NCBI RefSeq assembly: GCF_001927245.1
Contig: NZ_MJUX01000002.1
Span: forward strand, 124,001 to 188,000
Length of the DNA: 64,000 nt
Source of the DNA: Acuticoccus yangtzensis
GTDB lineage: Bacteria; Pseudomonadota; Alphaproteobacteria; Rhizobiales; Amorphaceae
Direction: 5' to 3'
The position numbers and the translations under genes were made by a program. How positions within the stretch are numbered: position 1 is the first letter of the stretch; each line of letters begins with the position of its first letter. The notes beneath the pieces were generated by a model. That model searched no databases and was not told the DNA's origin. It saw only the letters and a program-made list of their open reading frames with translations. Shown here piece after piece: positions 17,642 through 25,863 of the stretch.

Positions 17642-18316
17642 ATGCAGCCCGCCCATCCCTTCGATCCCATCGTTCCCGATGATCTCGTGCTGAAAGTGCG
17701 CGAACGGCTCGTCGAAGCCATCATCTTCGGCGAGATTGCCGGAGGCGAACGGCTGGTGGAGGAGACCTTGGCGGAGCGCTTCGGAATCTCACGCTCGCCC
17801 GTCCGCCGCGCGCTGCACGAGCTGGCGGCGCAGGGGCTTCTGGTGCGCAGCGAGTCGCGCCGTTTGATGGTGGCTCCGCTCGACCGCCGCACGCTGGACG
17901 AGCTCGTCGTCTGCTGCGTCCCGCTGGAGGGGATCGCTGCCGCGGGGGCCGCTGAAAACCCGACCGACGCCGAGCACAAAGCGGCGCTCGAACGTCGCTT
18001 GGATGCGCTGGAGCGGGCGCGCAGCGGCGGCAACATCCGCGACTTCTTTCACGCCACCGTCGCATTTCGCCAGTCGATCCACGCCATGTCGGGCAACCGG
18101 GCGTTGATCCGCATTCTGGGCGCGCTCGGCCTGCAATCGCAGCGCTACCGCTATGCCGCCTATCTCATGTTTCCGAGCGTGATCGACCTGTCGATGACGG
18201 CCAGTGAGGCGATTGCCGCGGCGGTGATCGCCGGTGACGCGGCCGCAGCGAGCAGCGTGACGGAGAACGTGATCACGCAGTGCTGGCAACATGCCCGCGG
18301 CGGCTTTTGTGACTGA
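17642..18316 (+). CDS. GntR family transcriptional regulator, FadR/FCD type
   Basis: 224 residues. The N-terminal winged helix (GGERLVEETLAERFGISRSPVRRALHEL) is followed by an all-helical FCD effector domain containing FFHATVAFRQSIHAMSGN, whose His and acidic residues resemble the metal site of FCD regulators. It likely senses a small organic acid. No obvious ribosome-binding site precedes ATG 17642; an in-frame TTG at 17633 is the alternative. No catabolic operon lies immediately beside it, so its target is unknown apart from probable autoregulation at the upstream palindromes. Confidence 0.85.
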   Translation: MQPAHPFDPIVPDDLVLKVRERLVEAIIFGEIAGGERLVEETLAERFGISRSPVRRALHELAAQGLLVRSESRRLMVAPLDRRTLDELVVCCVPLEGIAAAGAAENPTDAEHKAALERRLDALERARSGGNIRDFFHATVAFRQSIHAMSGNRALIRILGALGLQSQRYRYAAYLMFPSVIDLSMTASEAIAAAVIAGDAAAASSVTENVITQCWQHARGGFCD

Positions 18317-18340
18317 GGCGGCGCGCGGGGTCCGGCGCGA

Positions 18341-18362
18341 GGCCGCGGGCTCCTGCCCGGCC
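18341..18362 (+). terminator. Possible terminator hairpin after the FCD regulator
   Basis: CGGGC-TCCT-GCCCG (18346-18359) with flanking GGCC bases that could extend the stem, 25 nt after the stop codon. No T-run. The rest of the gap to the Nudix gene (18363-18612) shows no gene. Confidence 0.3.
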
Positions 18363-18612
18363 GTCCGGCGATCGACGAACATTTAGACAGCACGCCCAAA
18401 CAATTGGCTTGAATTATGCCACAATCCGGAGACAATCGCGGTTCAATGGCAGACTGCAGGCGCAACGTCCGTTCCTCGCGACAGGAGCGGGTGCTGCGGC
18501 TTATACTGATTCCGCGGTGCAGCGGGTCGGCCATCGGCCGCCTTCTCCCGGCGCATCGCGCTGGCCCCACCGCCACGACAACGCTCTGCCGCGAAGAGGA
18601 AACGGTTTGGTG

Positions 18613-19101
18613 ATGTCGCTGATGAAGTTGGCGGTCGACGAGTTCCTGCGACCGCTGGTCCAACGTCCCTGCCTGCTTCAGGTGGCGGCCCTTTGTGTAC
18701 GCGGCAGCGAGAGCGGACCGGAAATTCTCCTCGTCACCAGCCGCGGCCGCGGCCGCTGGATCATCCCCAAAGGCTGGCCCGAAGCGGGGATGGACGCCGT
18801 CTCCGCCGCCCGCCGCGAAGCCTGGGAGGAAGCCGGAGTCACCGCCGGCCCCGCCGCGAGCGCACCTTTCGCCCGCTACCGCACGGTCAAACGGCGCGAG
18901 AGCGGATTGGAAGAGCCGTGCGAGATGCTGGTCTTCCGGTTCGACGTGACCTCCGTCGCGTCCGAGTTTCCGGAGAAGGGGCAGCGGCAAATCACCTGGG
19001 CCAGCCCCGCCGCCGCGGCCGAACTGGTGGACGAGCCGGGCCTGCGCGACATCCTCCGCCGCGTCGGTGCGCCGGCGGCGGCCCCGTCGCGCGCCGAATA
19101 G
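18613..19101 (+). CDS. Nudix hydrolase
   Basis: 162 residues. The Nudix core REAWEEAGV is intact (REUXEEXGU), preceded by RWIIPKGWPEAGMDAVSAA; the early Glu of the strict GX5E motif is not in its usual place, as in the diphosphoinositol-polyphosphate-phosphohydrolase-like branch common in alphaproteobacteria. Substrate unknown, probably a nucleoside diphosphate derivative; cytoplasmic. Start is uncertain: GAGG lies 7 nt before TTG 18607, 10 nt before GTG 18610 and 13 nt before ATG 18613. The phosphate transporter frame begins within or just after its end, so the two are probably co-expressed. Confidence 0.83.
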   Translation: MSLMKLAVDEFLRPLVQRPCLLQVAALCVRGSESGPEILLVTSRGRGRWIIPKGWPEAGMDAVSAARREAWEEAGVTAGPAASAPFARYRTVKRRESGLEEPCEMLVFRFDVTSVASEFPEKGQRQITWASPAAAAELVDEPGLRDILRRVGAPAAAPSRAE

Positions 19102-19135
19102 ACCCCGCGACCTCACGCTTCTGGCAATAGACGCC

Positions 19136-20626
19136 TTGCCCTCAGACGATTCCCGAACGCCCTTCAAGGACCTAGACAAGGATCTCGGCCGCATCGGCTC
19201 GGTCGAATTCGCCGCGCAGACGGTGGGCCGGCCGCTCGTCGCCCCGGCCATCGCCTTCGCCTTCATCGCCCTCGCGGCGGCCATCGCGTCGCTCTTCAGC
19301 GGCCTCACCCATACTCCGCTTCTGATCGTCGTGGCGGCGGCGATGTCCGCCTATATGGGCCTCAATATCGGCGCCAACGACGTGGCCAACAACATGGGCC
19401 CGGCGGTCGGAGCGCGGGTGATGACGATGGGCGGGGCACTCGTCCTCGCCGCCGTCTCGGAGACGGCGGGCGCGCTGCTGGCCGGGGGCGACGTGGTCGG
19501 CACACTCGCCGAAGGCATCATCGCCCCGGACAGCGTGGCCTCGCCGCGTCTCTTCATCATCGCCATGATGGCCGGCCTCGTCTCATCGGCGGTGTGGGTG
19601 AACATCGCCACCTTCCTCGGTGCGCCGGTGTCCACCACGCATTCGGTGGTCGGCGGCGTCCTGGGCGCTGGCCTGGTCGCGGCCGGCGCGTCGGCCATCA
19701 ACTGGCCCATGCTCGGCGCCATCGCCGCAAGCTGGATGGTCTCGCCGCTGGCCGGCGGCGCCGTCGCCGCACTCATCCTCGCCTTCCTGGAATGGCGCAT
19801 CGTGCGCAAAGACGACATCATCGCCGCCGCGCGGGTCTGGGTGCCGGCCTCGGTCGGGCTGATGGCCGGCGCCTTCACCACCTACATCGCGCTGCGCGGC
19901 CTGCCGCGGGTGGTTCCCATCTCCTTCCTCGCCGCCGCTTCGGCCGGCGTGGCCGCAGGGCTTGCCGCCGCGCTCGCCAGCGTGCCGTTGGTGCGCCGGC
20001 GCGCGGCGGGGCTGGAGAACCGCAAGCGCGCGCTGAAGACACTGTTCGGCCTGCCGCTGATCATCGCCGCCGCACTCCTGTCCTTCGCCCACGGGGCCAA
20101 CGATGTCGCCAACGCGGTCGGCCCGCTGGCGGCCATCGTGCAGGTGGCCATGGCCGGCAACGTCAGCGCCGATGTGGCACTGCCCTTCTGGGTGCTGATC
20201 CTCGGCGCTGCGGGCATCTCACTGGGCCTCTTCCTGTTCGGGCCACGGCTGATCCGCATGGTGGGCGAGGAGATCACCAAGCTGAACCCGGTGCGCGGCT
20301 TCTGCATCGCCCTGGCGACGGCGATCACGGTGATCACCGCGTCCGGCCTCGGCATCCCCGTCAGCACGACGCATATCGCCGTGGGCGGCGTCTTCGGCGT
20401 CGGCTTCTACCGCGAGTGGGCGGAGGAGCGCCGCGCCAAGGACAAGGCGCCGAAAGAGGGGGACGGGGAGAAGAAGTCCAAGCGCCAGCCGGCCGAAGAG
20501 CGCCGGCGGCGCCGCCTCGTGCGCCGCTCCCACGTGCTCACCATCTTCGCCGCCTGGGTCATCACGGTTCCCGCGACGGCGCTGCTGTCGGCCGCGCTCT
20601 TCGTCATCATCAACGCCCTCGACTGA
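19136..20626 (+). CDS. pit: Inorganic phosphate transporter, PiT family
   Basis: About 496 residues, typical for PiT. Both copies of the family signature are visible: GANDVANNMGPAVGA in the first half and GANDVANAVGPLAAI in the second, with inverted halves and the paired motif PVSTTHSVVGG / PVSTTHIAVGG. It imports phosphate (or metal-phosphate) with H+ or Na+ at low affinity. A charged cytoplasmic insert rich in Lys/Glu/Arg precedes the last helix. Start uncertain: TTG 19136 gives a sensible N-terminus (MPSDDSRTPF), while GTG 19067 would overlap the Nudix gene and add an Arg/Pro-rich stretch. Confidence 0.93.
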   Translation: MPSDDSRTPFKDLDKDLGRIGSVEFAAQTVGRPLVAPAIAFAFIALAAAIASLFSGLTHTPLLIVVAAAMSAYMGLNIGANDVANNMGPAVGARVMTMGGALVLAAVSETAGALLAGGDVVGTLAEGIIAPDSVASPRLFIIAMMAGLVSSAVWVNIATFLGAPVSTTHSVVGGVLGAGLVAAGASAINWPMLGAIAASWMVSPLAGGAVAALILAFLEWRIVRKDDIIAAARVWVPASVGLMAGAFTTYIALRGLPRVVPISFLAAASAGVAAGLAAALASVPLVRRRAAGLENRKRALKTLFGLPLIIAAALLSFAHGANDVANAVGPLAAIVQVAMAGNVSADVALPFWVLILGAAGISLGLFLFGPRLIRMVGEEITKLNPVRGFCIALATAITVITASGLGIPVSTTHIAVGGVFGVGFYREWAEERRAKDKAPKEGDGEKKSKRQPAEERRRRRLVRRSHVLTIFAAWVITVPATALLSAALFVIINALD

Positions 20627-20692
20627 TCGCCGCGCACCCGCCGTCCGCGGCGCCGCTTCTCGCGCGCCACCGCGGCGGATCGGCGGCGGATC

Positions 20693-20709
20693 GAAGCCGG
20701 CGGGGCTTC
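20693..20709. terminator. Bidirectional terminator candidate between convergent genes
   Basis: GAAGCC-GGCGG-GGCTTC, extended outward by GGCGG/CCGCC with a small bulge, between the phosphate transporter and the lipoprotein gene that face each other. No T-run on either side. Confidence 0.4.
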
Positions 20710-20725
20710 CGCCTCGCCGCCGCCT

Positions 20726-21766
20726 TCAGGGCGCCTGCACCATGAAGGACAGGCGCCACTCGTGCAGAAAGCGCGCCTTCTTCAACTGGTCCAGGAATGT
20801 GAGAAGGCCCGGTCCCAGGCGCACGGGCATGCGCGACGCCTTCGCCTCGGCATCGCCCGCCGCGGCGGCCAGCGGAAGAAGCTGACCGCCCGCCTCGATC
20901 GCCGCCTGACCTTCATCGGAGACGAGGTAGGCGACGAAGCGCTCGGCCGCATCCGGCGCCGCCGCCCAGACGGGCACGAACGCCGATCGGGCGAAAACGA
21001 GCGTGTAGTCGCTGAGAAAGTGGACGGCGAAGCGCGGGTCGCCCTCCGCCGCCGCGAGCGCGTAGGAGCCGATCACGTTGTAGGCCAGCATCATCCGGCC
21101 GGACGCCACCTCTTCGATCATCAGGTTGGTGCAGCAGAAGGTCCGCGCGCCTGCCCGCCCCAGCGTCTCGACCAGGCGGGTGGATTGGTAGCCGCGCGCG
21201 GCATCCTGCGTGGCGAACATGTAGCCGACGCCCGACCGCTCGATATCGTAGGTGCCGACACGACGGTCGTAGATCTCCGGCGCGTCGCGGATCATCGAGG
21301 CGAGCTCGGAACGGCTGCGCGGCAAGCTGCGGTCGGCGAAGGCGTCGACGTTGTAGATCATCGCCACCGGCTCGGCGGTGAACCCGAACAGCTCGCCGCG
21401 CCAATTGGCCCAATCCGGCCCGGCGGCGCCGATGTCGAGCCGGCGGGCGAGGCCGTCATTGACGAGGTCGACCTGAAGGTCCGCTGCGGACGATATGACG
21501 ACGTCGGGCCGGATGGCCCGTTCCGGCGCCCGCGCCGCATCGCGCACGGCCAGCGCCAGCTCGCTGGTGTTGAACTCGGTGTATTCGACGTGGATGTCCG
21601 GGTTGGCGCGGGCGAAGGCGTCGAGCGTCCCCCGCAAGGCGCCGACGTCGGTCGCGCTCCAGATGCGCAGAAGCTGCGGCTCCTCCTCCGTGCAGCCGGC
21701 AAGGACGAGGCAGAGCGCCAGAATGAGGCCGGGCGCCGCAAGGAGGCCGGCGAGCCGCGAGCGCAT
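20726..21766 (-). CDS. Extracellular solute-binding lipoprotein (ABC-type iron/thiamine-like fold) linked to TctDE
   Basis: 346 residues with a lipobox (LVLAGC, Cys about 25), so membrane-anchored, followed by a family 1-type binding-protein fold (IWSATDVGALRGTLDAF, ADLQVDLVNDGLARRLD). No permease or ATPase is encoded near it. Its ATG shares one base with the stop of the sensor kinase gene (TGATG), so the two are translationally coupled. This gene order (response regulator, kinase, binding protein) suggests it presents a ligand to the kinase rather than to a transporter. That role is inference; an orphan transporter subunit is the alternative. Confidence 0.82.
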   Translation of the reverse strand: MRSRLAGLLAAPGLILALCLVLAGCTEEEPQLLRIWSATDVGALRGTLDAFARANPDIHVEYTEFNTSELALAVRDAARAPERAIRPDVVISSAADLQVDLVNDGLARRLDIGAAGPDWANWRGELFGFTAEPVAMIYNVDAFADRSLPRSRSELASMIRDAPEIYDRRVGTYDIERSGVGYMFATQDAARGYQSTRLVETLGRAGARTFCCTNLMIEEVASGRMMLAYNVIGSYALAAAEGDPRFAVHFLSDYTLVFARSAFVPVWAAAPDAAERFVAYLVSDEGQAAIEAGGQLLPLAAAAGDAEAKASRMPVRLGPGLLTFLDQLKKARFLHEWRLSFMVQAP

Positions 21767-23316
21767 CAGCCGCGCCCCGCAGCGCCCGGCGGGATCCGGC
21801 CCCGCTCCGGCGACGGGCTCCGGCCCTGCTCCTGTGAAGGGCTCCGGCCGCGCTGCACCGCCCGCGGCAGGACGAGAACCGCCTCCAGCCCGCCCTCTGC
21901 CGCATCGCGCAGGAGAAGGCGGCCCTTGTGCCCCTCCGCCACCGCGGCGGCGATCGCCAGGCCGAGACCCGAGCCGCCGCGGTCGTCGCGTGTCACGAAG
22001 CGCTGCAGCACCGCGGCCTTGTCCACCTCGGCGATGCCGGGGCCGCGGTCCGCCACGACGAGGTCCACCGCCGCACGCCCGCCGATCTGTGACGCGGCGA
22101 GGCGCAGCTCGATCGTATTGTCGGCCGGGCCATGGCGGATCGCGTTGTCGATCAGGTTCTTCAGCGCCTCGCGCAGCGCCACGGGGTCGCCGATCACCCG
22201 CGCCCCGTCCGCCCCCGGCTCGACCTCGACGCCGAGGGCGATGGTGTCGGGCACGCCGTCGCGCAACGTGTCCTCCAGCGTGCGGCGGAACAGGGCGGCG
22301 AGATCCACCTCCGTCTCCTCCGGGTTGTCGGCACGGTGGATCACCATGGCGTGGGACAAGAGCTGATTGGTGAGGTGGATCGTCCGCCGCACCCTCTCGC
22401 GCCCCTTGGCGAGCTGCTCTTCCGGCGGCATGGCGGCGGTCGGCTCCAATGTGCTCTCGACACCGAACAGGGAGGTACGCAGCTGGTGCGCCACGTCGGC
22501 GATGAAGCTCTGCGCATTGTCGCGGCTGGCGCCCAGGCGGCGCATGAAGTCGTTGATGGCGCCGACGAGCGCGTCCGACTCGCGCGGCGGGGCGATGGTC
22601 AGCGGCGACAGGTCGCTCGGCGCGCGGCGGCGAATGTCCCGCTCGATGTCGACCAGCGGGCGGATGGCAAGCGCCACCCCGGTGCGCACCGCGAAGAGGC
22701 CGGCGACCGCCACCGCCGCCAGCGGAATGAGGCCTTTGAGGAAGAGGTCGTTGCGCATGTCCCGCCGCGCCAGCGTGGTCTGGCCGACGGCGATGCCGAT
22801 GCGCGTCACCCGGCTCGCATCCGGCAGGTCGAGCCACGAGACGGCGAGGCGCAGCGGCTCGCCGCCGAACCGCGCGGCGGTGAGGCGAATGCCGTCGCGC
22901 GCCCCGGCTTCTGGCGGCGGGGTAAGACCGGGCAGACCGTCATCGCCGGTCAGCGTCACGCCCGTTTCGTCGGCGATGCGGTAGAAGACGCGGTCGTCCG
23001 GCGCGAGGGCCAGGATCTCGAATGCGGAGACCGGCACGTCGATCTCCAGCCCCGCGGGGGTCAGGGCGATGCGCTCCTGGATGGCGATGGCGGCGCCCGT
23101 CAGGATGAGGTCGTAGGTGCGGTCCGCGGCGGCCTGCGAATAGCGCCAGAGGCCGATCGACAGCAGCGCGACGATGACCGCGAAGAGGCCGGAGGCGCCC
23201 GCCGCCAGCCGCCGCTTCAGCGAGTAGGGCCGCCCGCTGCGCGTACCGTGCGGCCGCGTTACGGTCGCCGCCGCGCCGCCGCCGTCCGCGCCTCCGCCGG
23301 GGCGCGGCTCAGCCAT
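21766..23316 (-). CDS. tctE: Two-component sensor histidine kinase, TctE-like
   Basis: 516 residues: a TM helix at about 39-60, a periplasmic domain of about 130 residues of the 2CSK_N type, a second TM helix (LIPLAAVAVAGLFAVRTGVA), HAMP, HisKA with phospho-accepting His in FIADVAHQLRTSLFG, N-box NLIDNAIRHG, and the ATP lid DRGPGI with GSGLGLAI. In TctE systems the kinase senses tri- or dicarboxylates and controls the tctCBA transporter, which is divergent here. The ATG overlaps the end of tctD by 8 nt. The C-terminus is Pro/Gly/Ser-rich and its stop overlaps the lipoprotein start. Confidence 0.92.
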   Translation of the reverse strand: MAEPRPGGGADGGGAAATVTRPHGTRSGRPYSLKRRLAAGASGLFAVIVALLSIGLWRYSQAAADRTYDLILTGAAIAIQERIALTPAGLEIDVPVSAFEILALAPDDRVFYRIADETGVTLTGDDGLPGLTPPPEAGARDGIRLTAARFGGEPLRLAVSWLDLPDASRVTRIGIAVGQTTLARRDMRNDLFLKGLIPLAAVAVAGLFAVRTGVALAIRPLVDIERDIRRRAPSDLSPLTIAPPRESDALVGAINDFMRRLGASRDNAQSFIADVAHQLRTSLFGVESTLEPTAAMPPEEQLAKGRERVRRTIHLTNQLLSHAMVIHRADNPEETEVDLAALFRRTLEDTLRDGVPDTIALGVEVEPGADGARVIGDPVALREALKNLIDNAIRHGPADNTIELRLAASQIGGRAAVDLVVADRGPGIAEVDKAAVLQRFVTRDDRGGSGLGLAIAAAVAEGHKGRLLLRDAAEGGLEAVLVLPRAVQRGRSPSQEQGRSPSPERGRIPPGAAGRG

Positions 23317-23980
23317 CCGTCACGCTGGCGATGTAGCCGAGCCCGCGAATGGTGCGGATGTTGAGCGGCGTGTCGGTCAGCTTGCGGCGCAGGCGCGTCA
23401 ACGTCTGCTCCACGGCGTTGAGGCTCGGCGCCTCGTCGAAGGTGTAGATGCGGTCCGCCACCTCCTCCTTGGTCATCACCCTGTCGAGGTTGGCGAGGAA
23501 CAGCTCCAGCGCCTGCACCTCGCGCGGGCGCAGCTCCAGGTCCCGGTCGTCGATGCTGGCGCGGCGGGCGGAGCGGTCGAACACGAAGCCGCCCGCCTGG
23601 AAGCGGTTCGACGCCGCGCCCGAGCGTCGCCGCACGATCGCCCGGCAACGCGCCGCCAGCTCGCGGAAGTCGACAGGCTTGACCATGTAGTCGTCGGCGC
23701 CGACGTCGAGCCCGGTGACGCGGTCGTCAACCTGCGAACGGGCGGTGAGGATCAGCACCGGCGTGGTGTTGGCGCGGGCCCGCAGGCGCGACAGCACGTC
23801 GAACCCGGAGAGGCCGGGCAGGTGGACGTCGAGGATCACGAGGTCGAACACGGCGTGGGACAGGAGCTGATCGGCGCTGGTGCCGTCGTGCTCCACATCG
23901 ACCGCATGGCCTTCCGCGGTGAGGCGTTCGCGGATCGCGGAGGCGAGTTCGGCGGTATCTTCCACCAGAAGAATACGCAT
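23309..23980 (-). CDS. tctD: OmpR family response regulator, TctD-like
   Basis: 223 residues: receiver domain starting MRILLVEDTAELA with the phospho-acceptor Asp in LVILDVHLPGLSG and the conserved Lys in DDYMVKPVD, then an OmpR/PhoB winged helix with LRPREVQALELFLAN and VEQTLTRLRRKL...IRTIRGLGYIA. First gene of the tctD-tctE-lipoprotein operon and divergent from tctC. The repeats at 24271-24317 in front of tctC are its likely binding sites. ATG 23980 follows GGGGA by 8 nt. Confidence 0.93.
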   Translation of the reverse strand: MRILLVEDTAELASAIRERLTAEGHAVDVEHDGTSADQLLSHAVFDLVILDVHLPGLSGFDVLSRLRARANTTPVLILTARSQVDDRVTGLDVGADDYMVKPVDFRELAARCRAIVRRRSGAASNRFQAGGFVFDRSARRASIDDRDLELRPREVQALELFLANLDRVMTKEEVADRIYTFDEAPSLNAVEQTLTRLRRKLTDTPLNIRTIRGLGYIASVTDG

Positions 23981-24427
23981 GTGAGAGGTCCCCGCGCGCC
24001 GCTCCGCTTCGCCGCCCGCGCCACGGCTTGGGCGAGGCGCCGGAACGCCGCCCATCAGCCCCTGCACAATGCGCCGATGCCGGTCAATCGCAAATCGGTG
24101 TTGGCCCGGCCCGCTGCTGCGTCGCCGGTGCGCTGGTCGCCGACAGACCCTGCGCGCGTGGCGCCGCCTGTCGGCCGTGTCGCACCCAGCGCTGACGCGG
24201 CGCCCGTGGCATCGGCCTAACCGACCACTGCACATAATTTAGGCAGCTTCGGCCGCCTTGAGCCCGGCCTGTCAGCTTCGGGTCAGGTAGCGGTCAAAGT
24301 CGTGTCAGCCCTGTCAGATATTCATAGCTGCGATGCATCGGCGACTGGCCTGGCAGCGGATCCCCGCCCGCCGCTCCGATCCTCAAGAAACGCTTCGGTT
24401 CCGCGGAACCATTGGGAAGGAATCATC
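23981..24427. promoter_or_regulatory. Divergent tctD/tctC regulatory region
   Basis: 447 nt with no gene. Less GC-rich around 24220-24240 (CACATAATTTAGGC), which may hold the minus-strand tctD promoter. The tctC side contains phased GTCAG repeats (separate entry) followed by AT-rich GATATTCATAG, a possible -10 region, and a good ribosome-binding site (GGGAAGGAA) before the tctC ATG. Confidence 0.55.
24271..24317 (+). promoter_or_regulatory. Helically phased direct repeats, probable response-regulator box of tctC
   Basis: GTCAG at 24271, 24282, 24304 and 24313 and GTCAA at 24293. The first four are exactly 11 bp apart, the arrangement bound head-to-tail by OmpR/PhoB-family regulators. The array ends just before a possible -10 (TATTCA) and about 110 bp upstream of the tctC ATG. 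Resemblance to a Pho box (TGTCA repeats at 11 bp) is also notable. Confidence 0.65.
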
Positions 24428-25399
24428 ATGCGATTTGCCACCATCGCCTCCGCGGCGATCCTGTCGGCGCTCCTCGGCGGCTCGGCTCTGGCCGAGGACA
24501 TCGCCCGGCCGGAGTGCGTCGCCCCGGCCAAGCCCGGCGGCGGCTTCGACCTCACCTGCCGCATCGCCCAGTCCGGGCTGAAGGATCAGCTCGCCAACCC
24601 GGTGCAGGTCACCTTCATGCCCGGCGGCATCGGCGCGGTTGCCATCAACCAGTTCAACACCAACCGCACCGACGATCCTAACGCCATCGTCGCCTTCTCC
24701 TCCGGCTCGCTCCTCAACATGGCCATCGGCAAATATGGCCAGTGGAACGAGGACGACGTGAAGTTCACCGCCACCGCCGGCCAGGATTACGGCGCCATCA
24801 TCGTCAAGGCCGACTCCCCGTTCGAGACGCTGGACGACGTGCTCGCCGCGCTGAAGGAGAACCCGACCGGCGTGGTGCTGGGTGCGGGCGGCTCCGTCGG
24901 CTCGCAGGACTGGATGAAGGCCGCCCTGCTCGTGCGCTCGGAAGGCATCGACCCGCGCCAGATGCGCTACGTCGCCTTCGACGGCGGCGGCGACGCCATG
25001 GCCGGCCTCCTCGGCGGCTCCATTCAGGTCTATACCGGCGACGTCGGCGAGATCGTTTCGATGATGGAAGCCGGCAACATCCGCGTTCTGGCGGTGATGA
25101 ACGACGAGCGTCTGCCCGCCCCCTTCGCCGACACGCCGACCACCGTCGAACTCGGCTATGCCGACGCCGTGTGGCCGATCATCCGCGGCTACTACATGGG
25201 CAAGAACGTGTCCGACGAGGCCTACAAGGCTTGGGTCGACGCCTTCGAGGCCGCCTATGGCACGGACGCCTGGAACAAGACCGTGACCGATCAGGGTCTC
25301 CAGCCCGTCGCGCTCGCCGGTGAGGAGATGCAGGCCGAGATGCTGAAGCGCGTGGAGCGGATGCGCACCATCGCCAAGGAAGCCGGCCTCATCCAGTAA
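24428..25399 (+). CDS. tctC: Tripartite tricarboxylate transporter substrate-binding protein
   Basis: 323 residues with a Sec signal peptide (MRFATIASAAILSALLGGSA, cleavage after ALA-E). The mature protein has the family hallmarks: an early APAKPGGGFDLTCRIAQ loop, PGGIGAVAINQFN and a late DAFEAAYGTDAWNKTV. It binds a carboxylate in the periplasm and passes it to TctA/TctB. ATG 24428 follows AAGGAA. It is separated from tctB by 464 nt that contain a hairpin array, which would let the binding protein be made in excess over the membrane subunits. Divergent from its presumed regulator tctD. Confidence 0.94.
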   Translation: MRFATIASAAILSALLGGSALAEDIARPECVAPAKPGGGFDLTCRIAQSGLKDQLANPVQVTFMPGGIGAVAINQFNTNRTDDPNAIVAFSSGSLLNMAIGKYGQWNEDDVKFTATAGQDYGAIIVKADSPFETLDDVLAALKENPTGVVLGAGGSVGSQDWMKAALLVRSEGIDPRQMRYVAFDGGGDAMAGLLGGSIQVYTGDVGEIVSMMEAGNIRVLAVMNDERLPAPFADTPTTVELGYADAVWPIIRGYYMGKNVSDEAYKAWVDAFEAAYGTDAWNKTVTDQGLQPVALAGEEMQAEMLKRVERMRTIAKEAGLIQ

Positions 25400-25863
25400 G
25401 ACGACCCAGCGGCGGGGGGCCTGCAACCGGGCACCTCCCTACCCGGCGAGGCTCCTTCGCCGCCGTCGCCCCTCGACGGCCACTCGCGCAGGGCCGGCCC
25501 TCCACCCGGCTTCGGCCGGCCGCTGATCCTCCGCCCGGCTTCGGCCGGACGCTGATCCTCCGCCCGGCTTCGGCCGGACGCTGAACCTTCGCCCAGCTTC
25601 GGCCGGACGCTGAACCTTCGCCCGGCTTCGGCCGGACGCTGAACCTTCGCCCGGCTTCGGCCGGGCATGGGCGGAGCTGCCGCCGGCGTCTCCCGGCAGC
25701 GGCTCCTCAACTGCCCCAGGGCCAGCTCCCCCGGTGCCCTGGGGCCCCTTTCGCGCGCCGCGCTCGGCGCCCCCTCAACGCAGTTCGCCCGCCCGTCCCG
25801 CGTCACGGGCCCGCTCCACGAACTCACGCGTGCCCGGCACGCCTCGCACCTTAAGGCACCACC
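25400..25863. other. 464-nt intercistronic region between tctC and tctB
   Basis: Contains no gene on either strand. Its main content is a tandem 29-bp hairpin array (25505-25667, separate entry). Flanks are GC-rich with no other marked structure; the last 20 nt supply the tctB ribosome-binding site (TTAAGG). Confidence 0.6.
25505..25667. repeat. Six tandem 29-bp repeats, each encoding a C(UUCG)G-loop hairpin
   Basis: The core CCCGGCTTCGGCCGG begins at 25505, 25534, 25563, 25592, 25621 and 25650, exactly 29 bp apart; copy 4 has one A for G, and the linkers drift from CGCTGATCCTCCG to CGCTGAACCTTCG. Each core folds as CCGGC-TTCG-GCCGG, an extra-stable tetraloop. The last copy has a full 6-bp stem (CCCGGC/GCCGGG). 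There are no unique spacers, so this is not CRISPR. Probable role: protecting or punctuating the tctC mRNA. Confidence 0.9.

Noticed and set aside
18409-18612. Upstream extension of the Nudix frame
   Set aside because: No Nudix similarity and no ribosome-binding site; the sequence looks like untranslated DNA.
25505-25667. CRISPR array
   Set aside because: The 29-bp units follow each other directly with no unique spacers and no cas genes are near; each unit is a hairpin.
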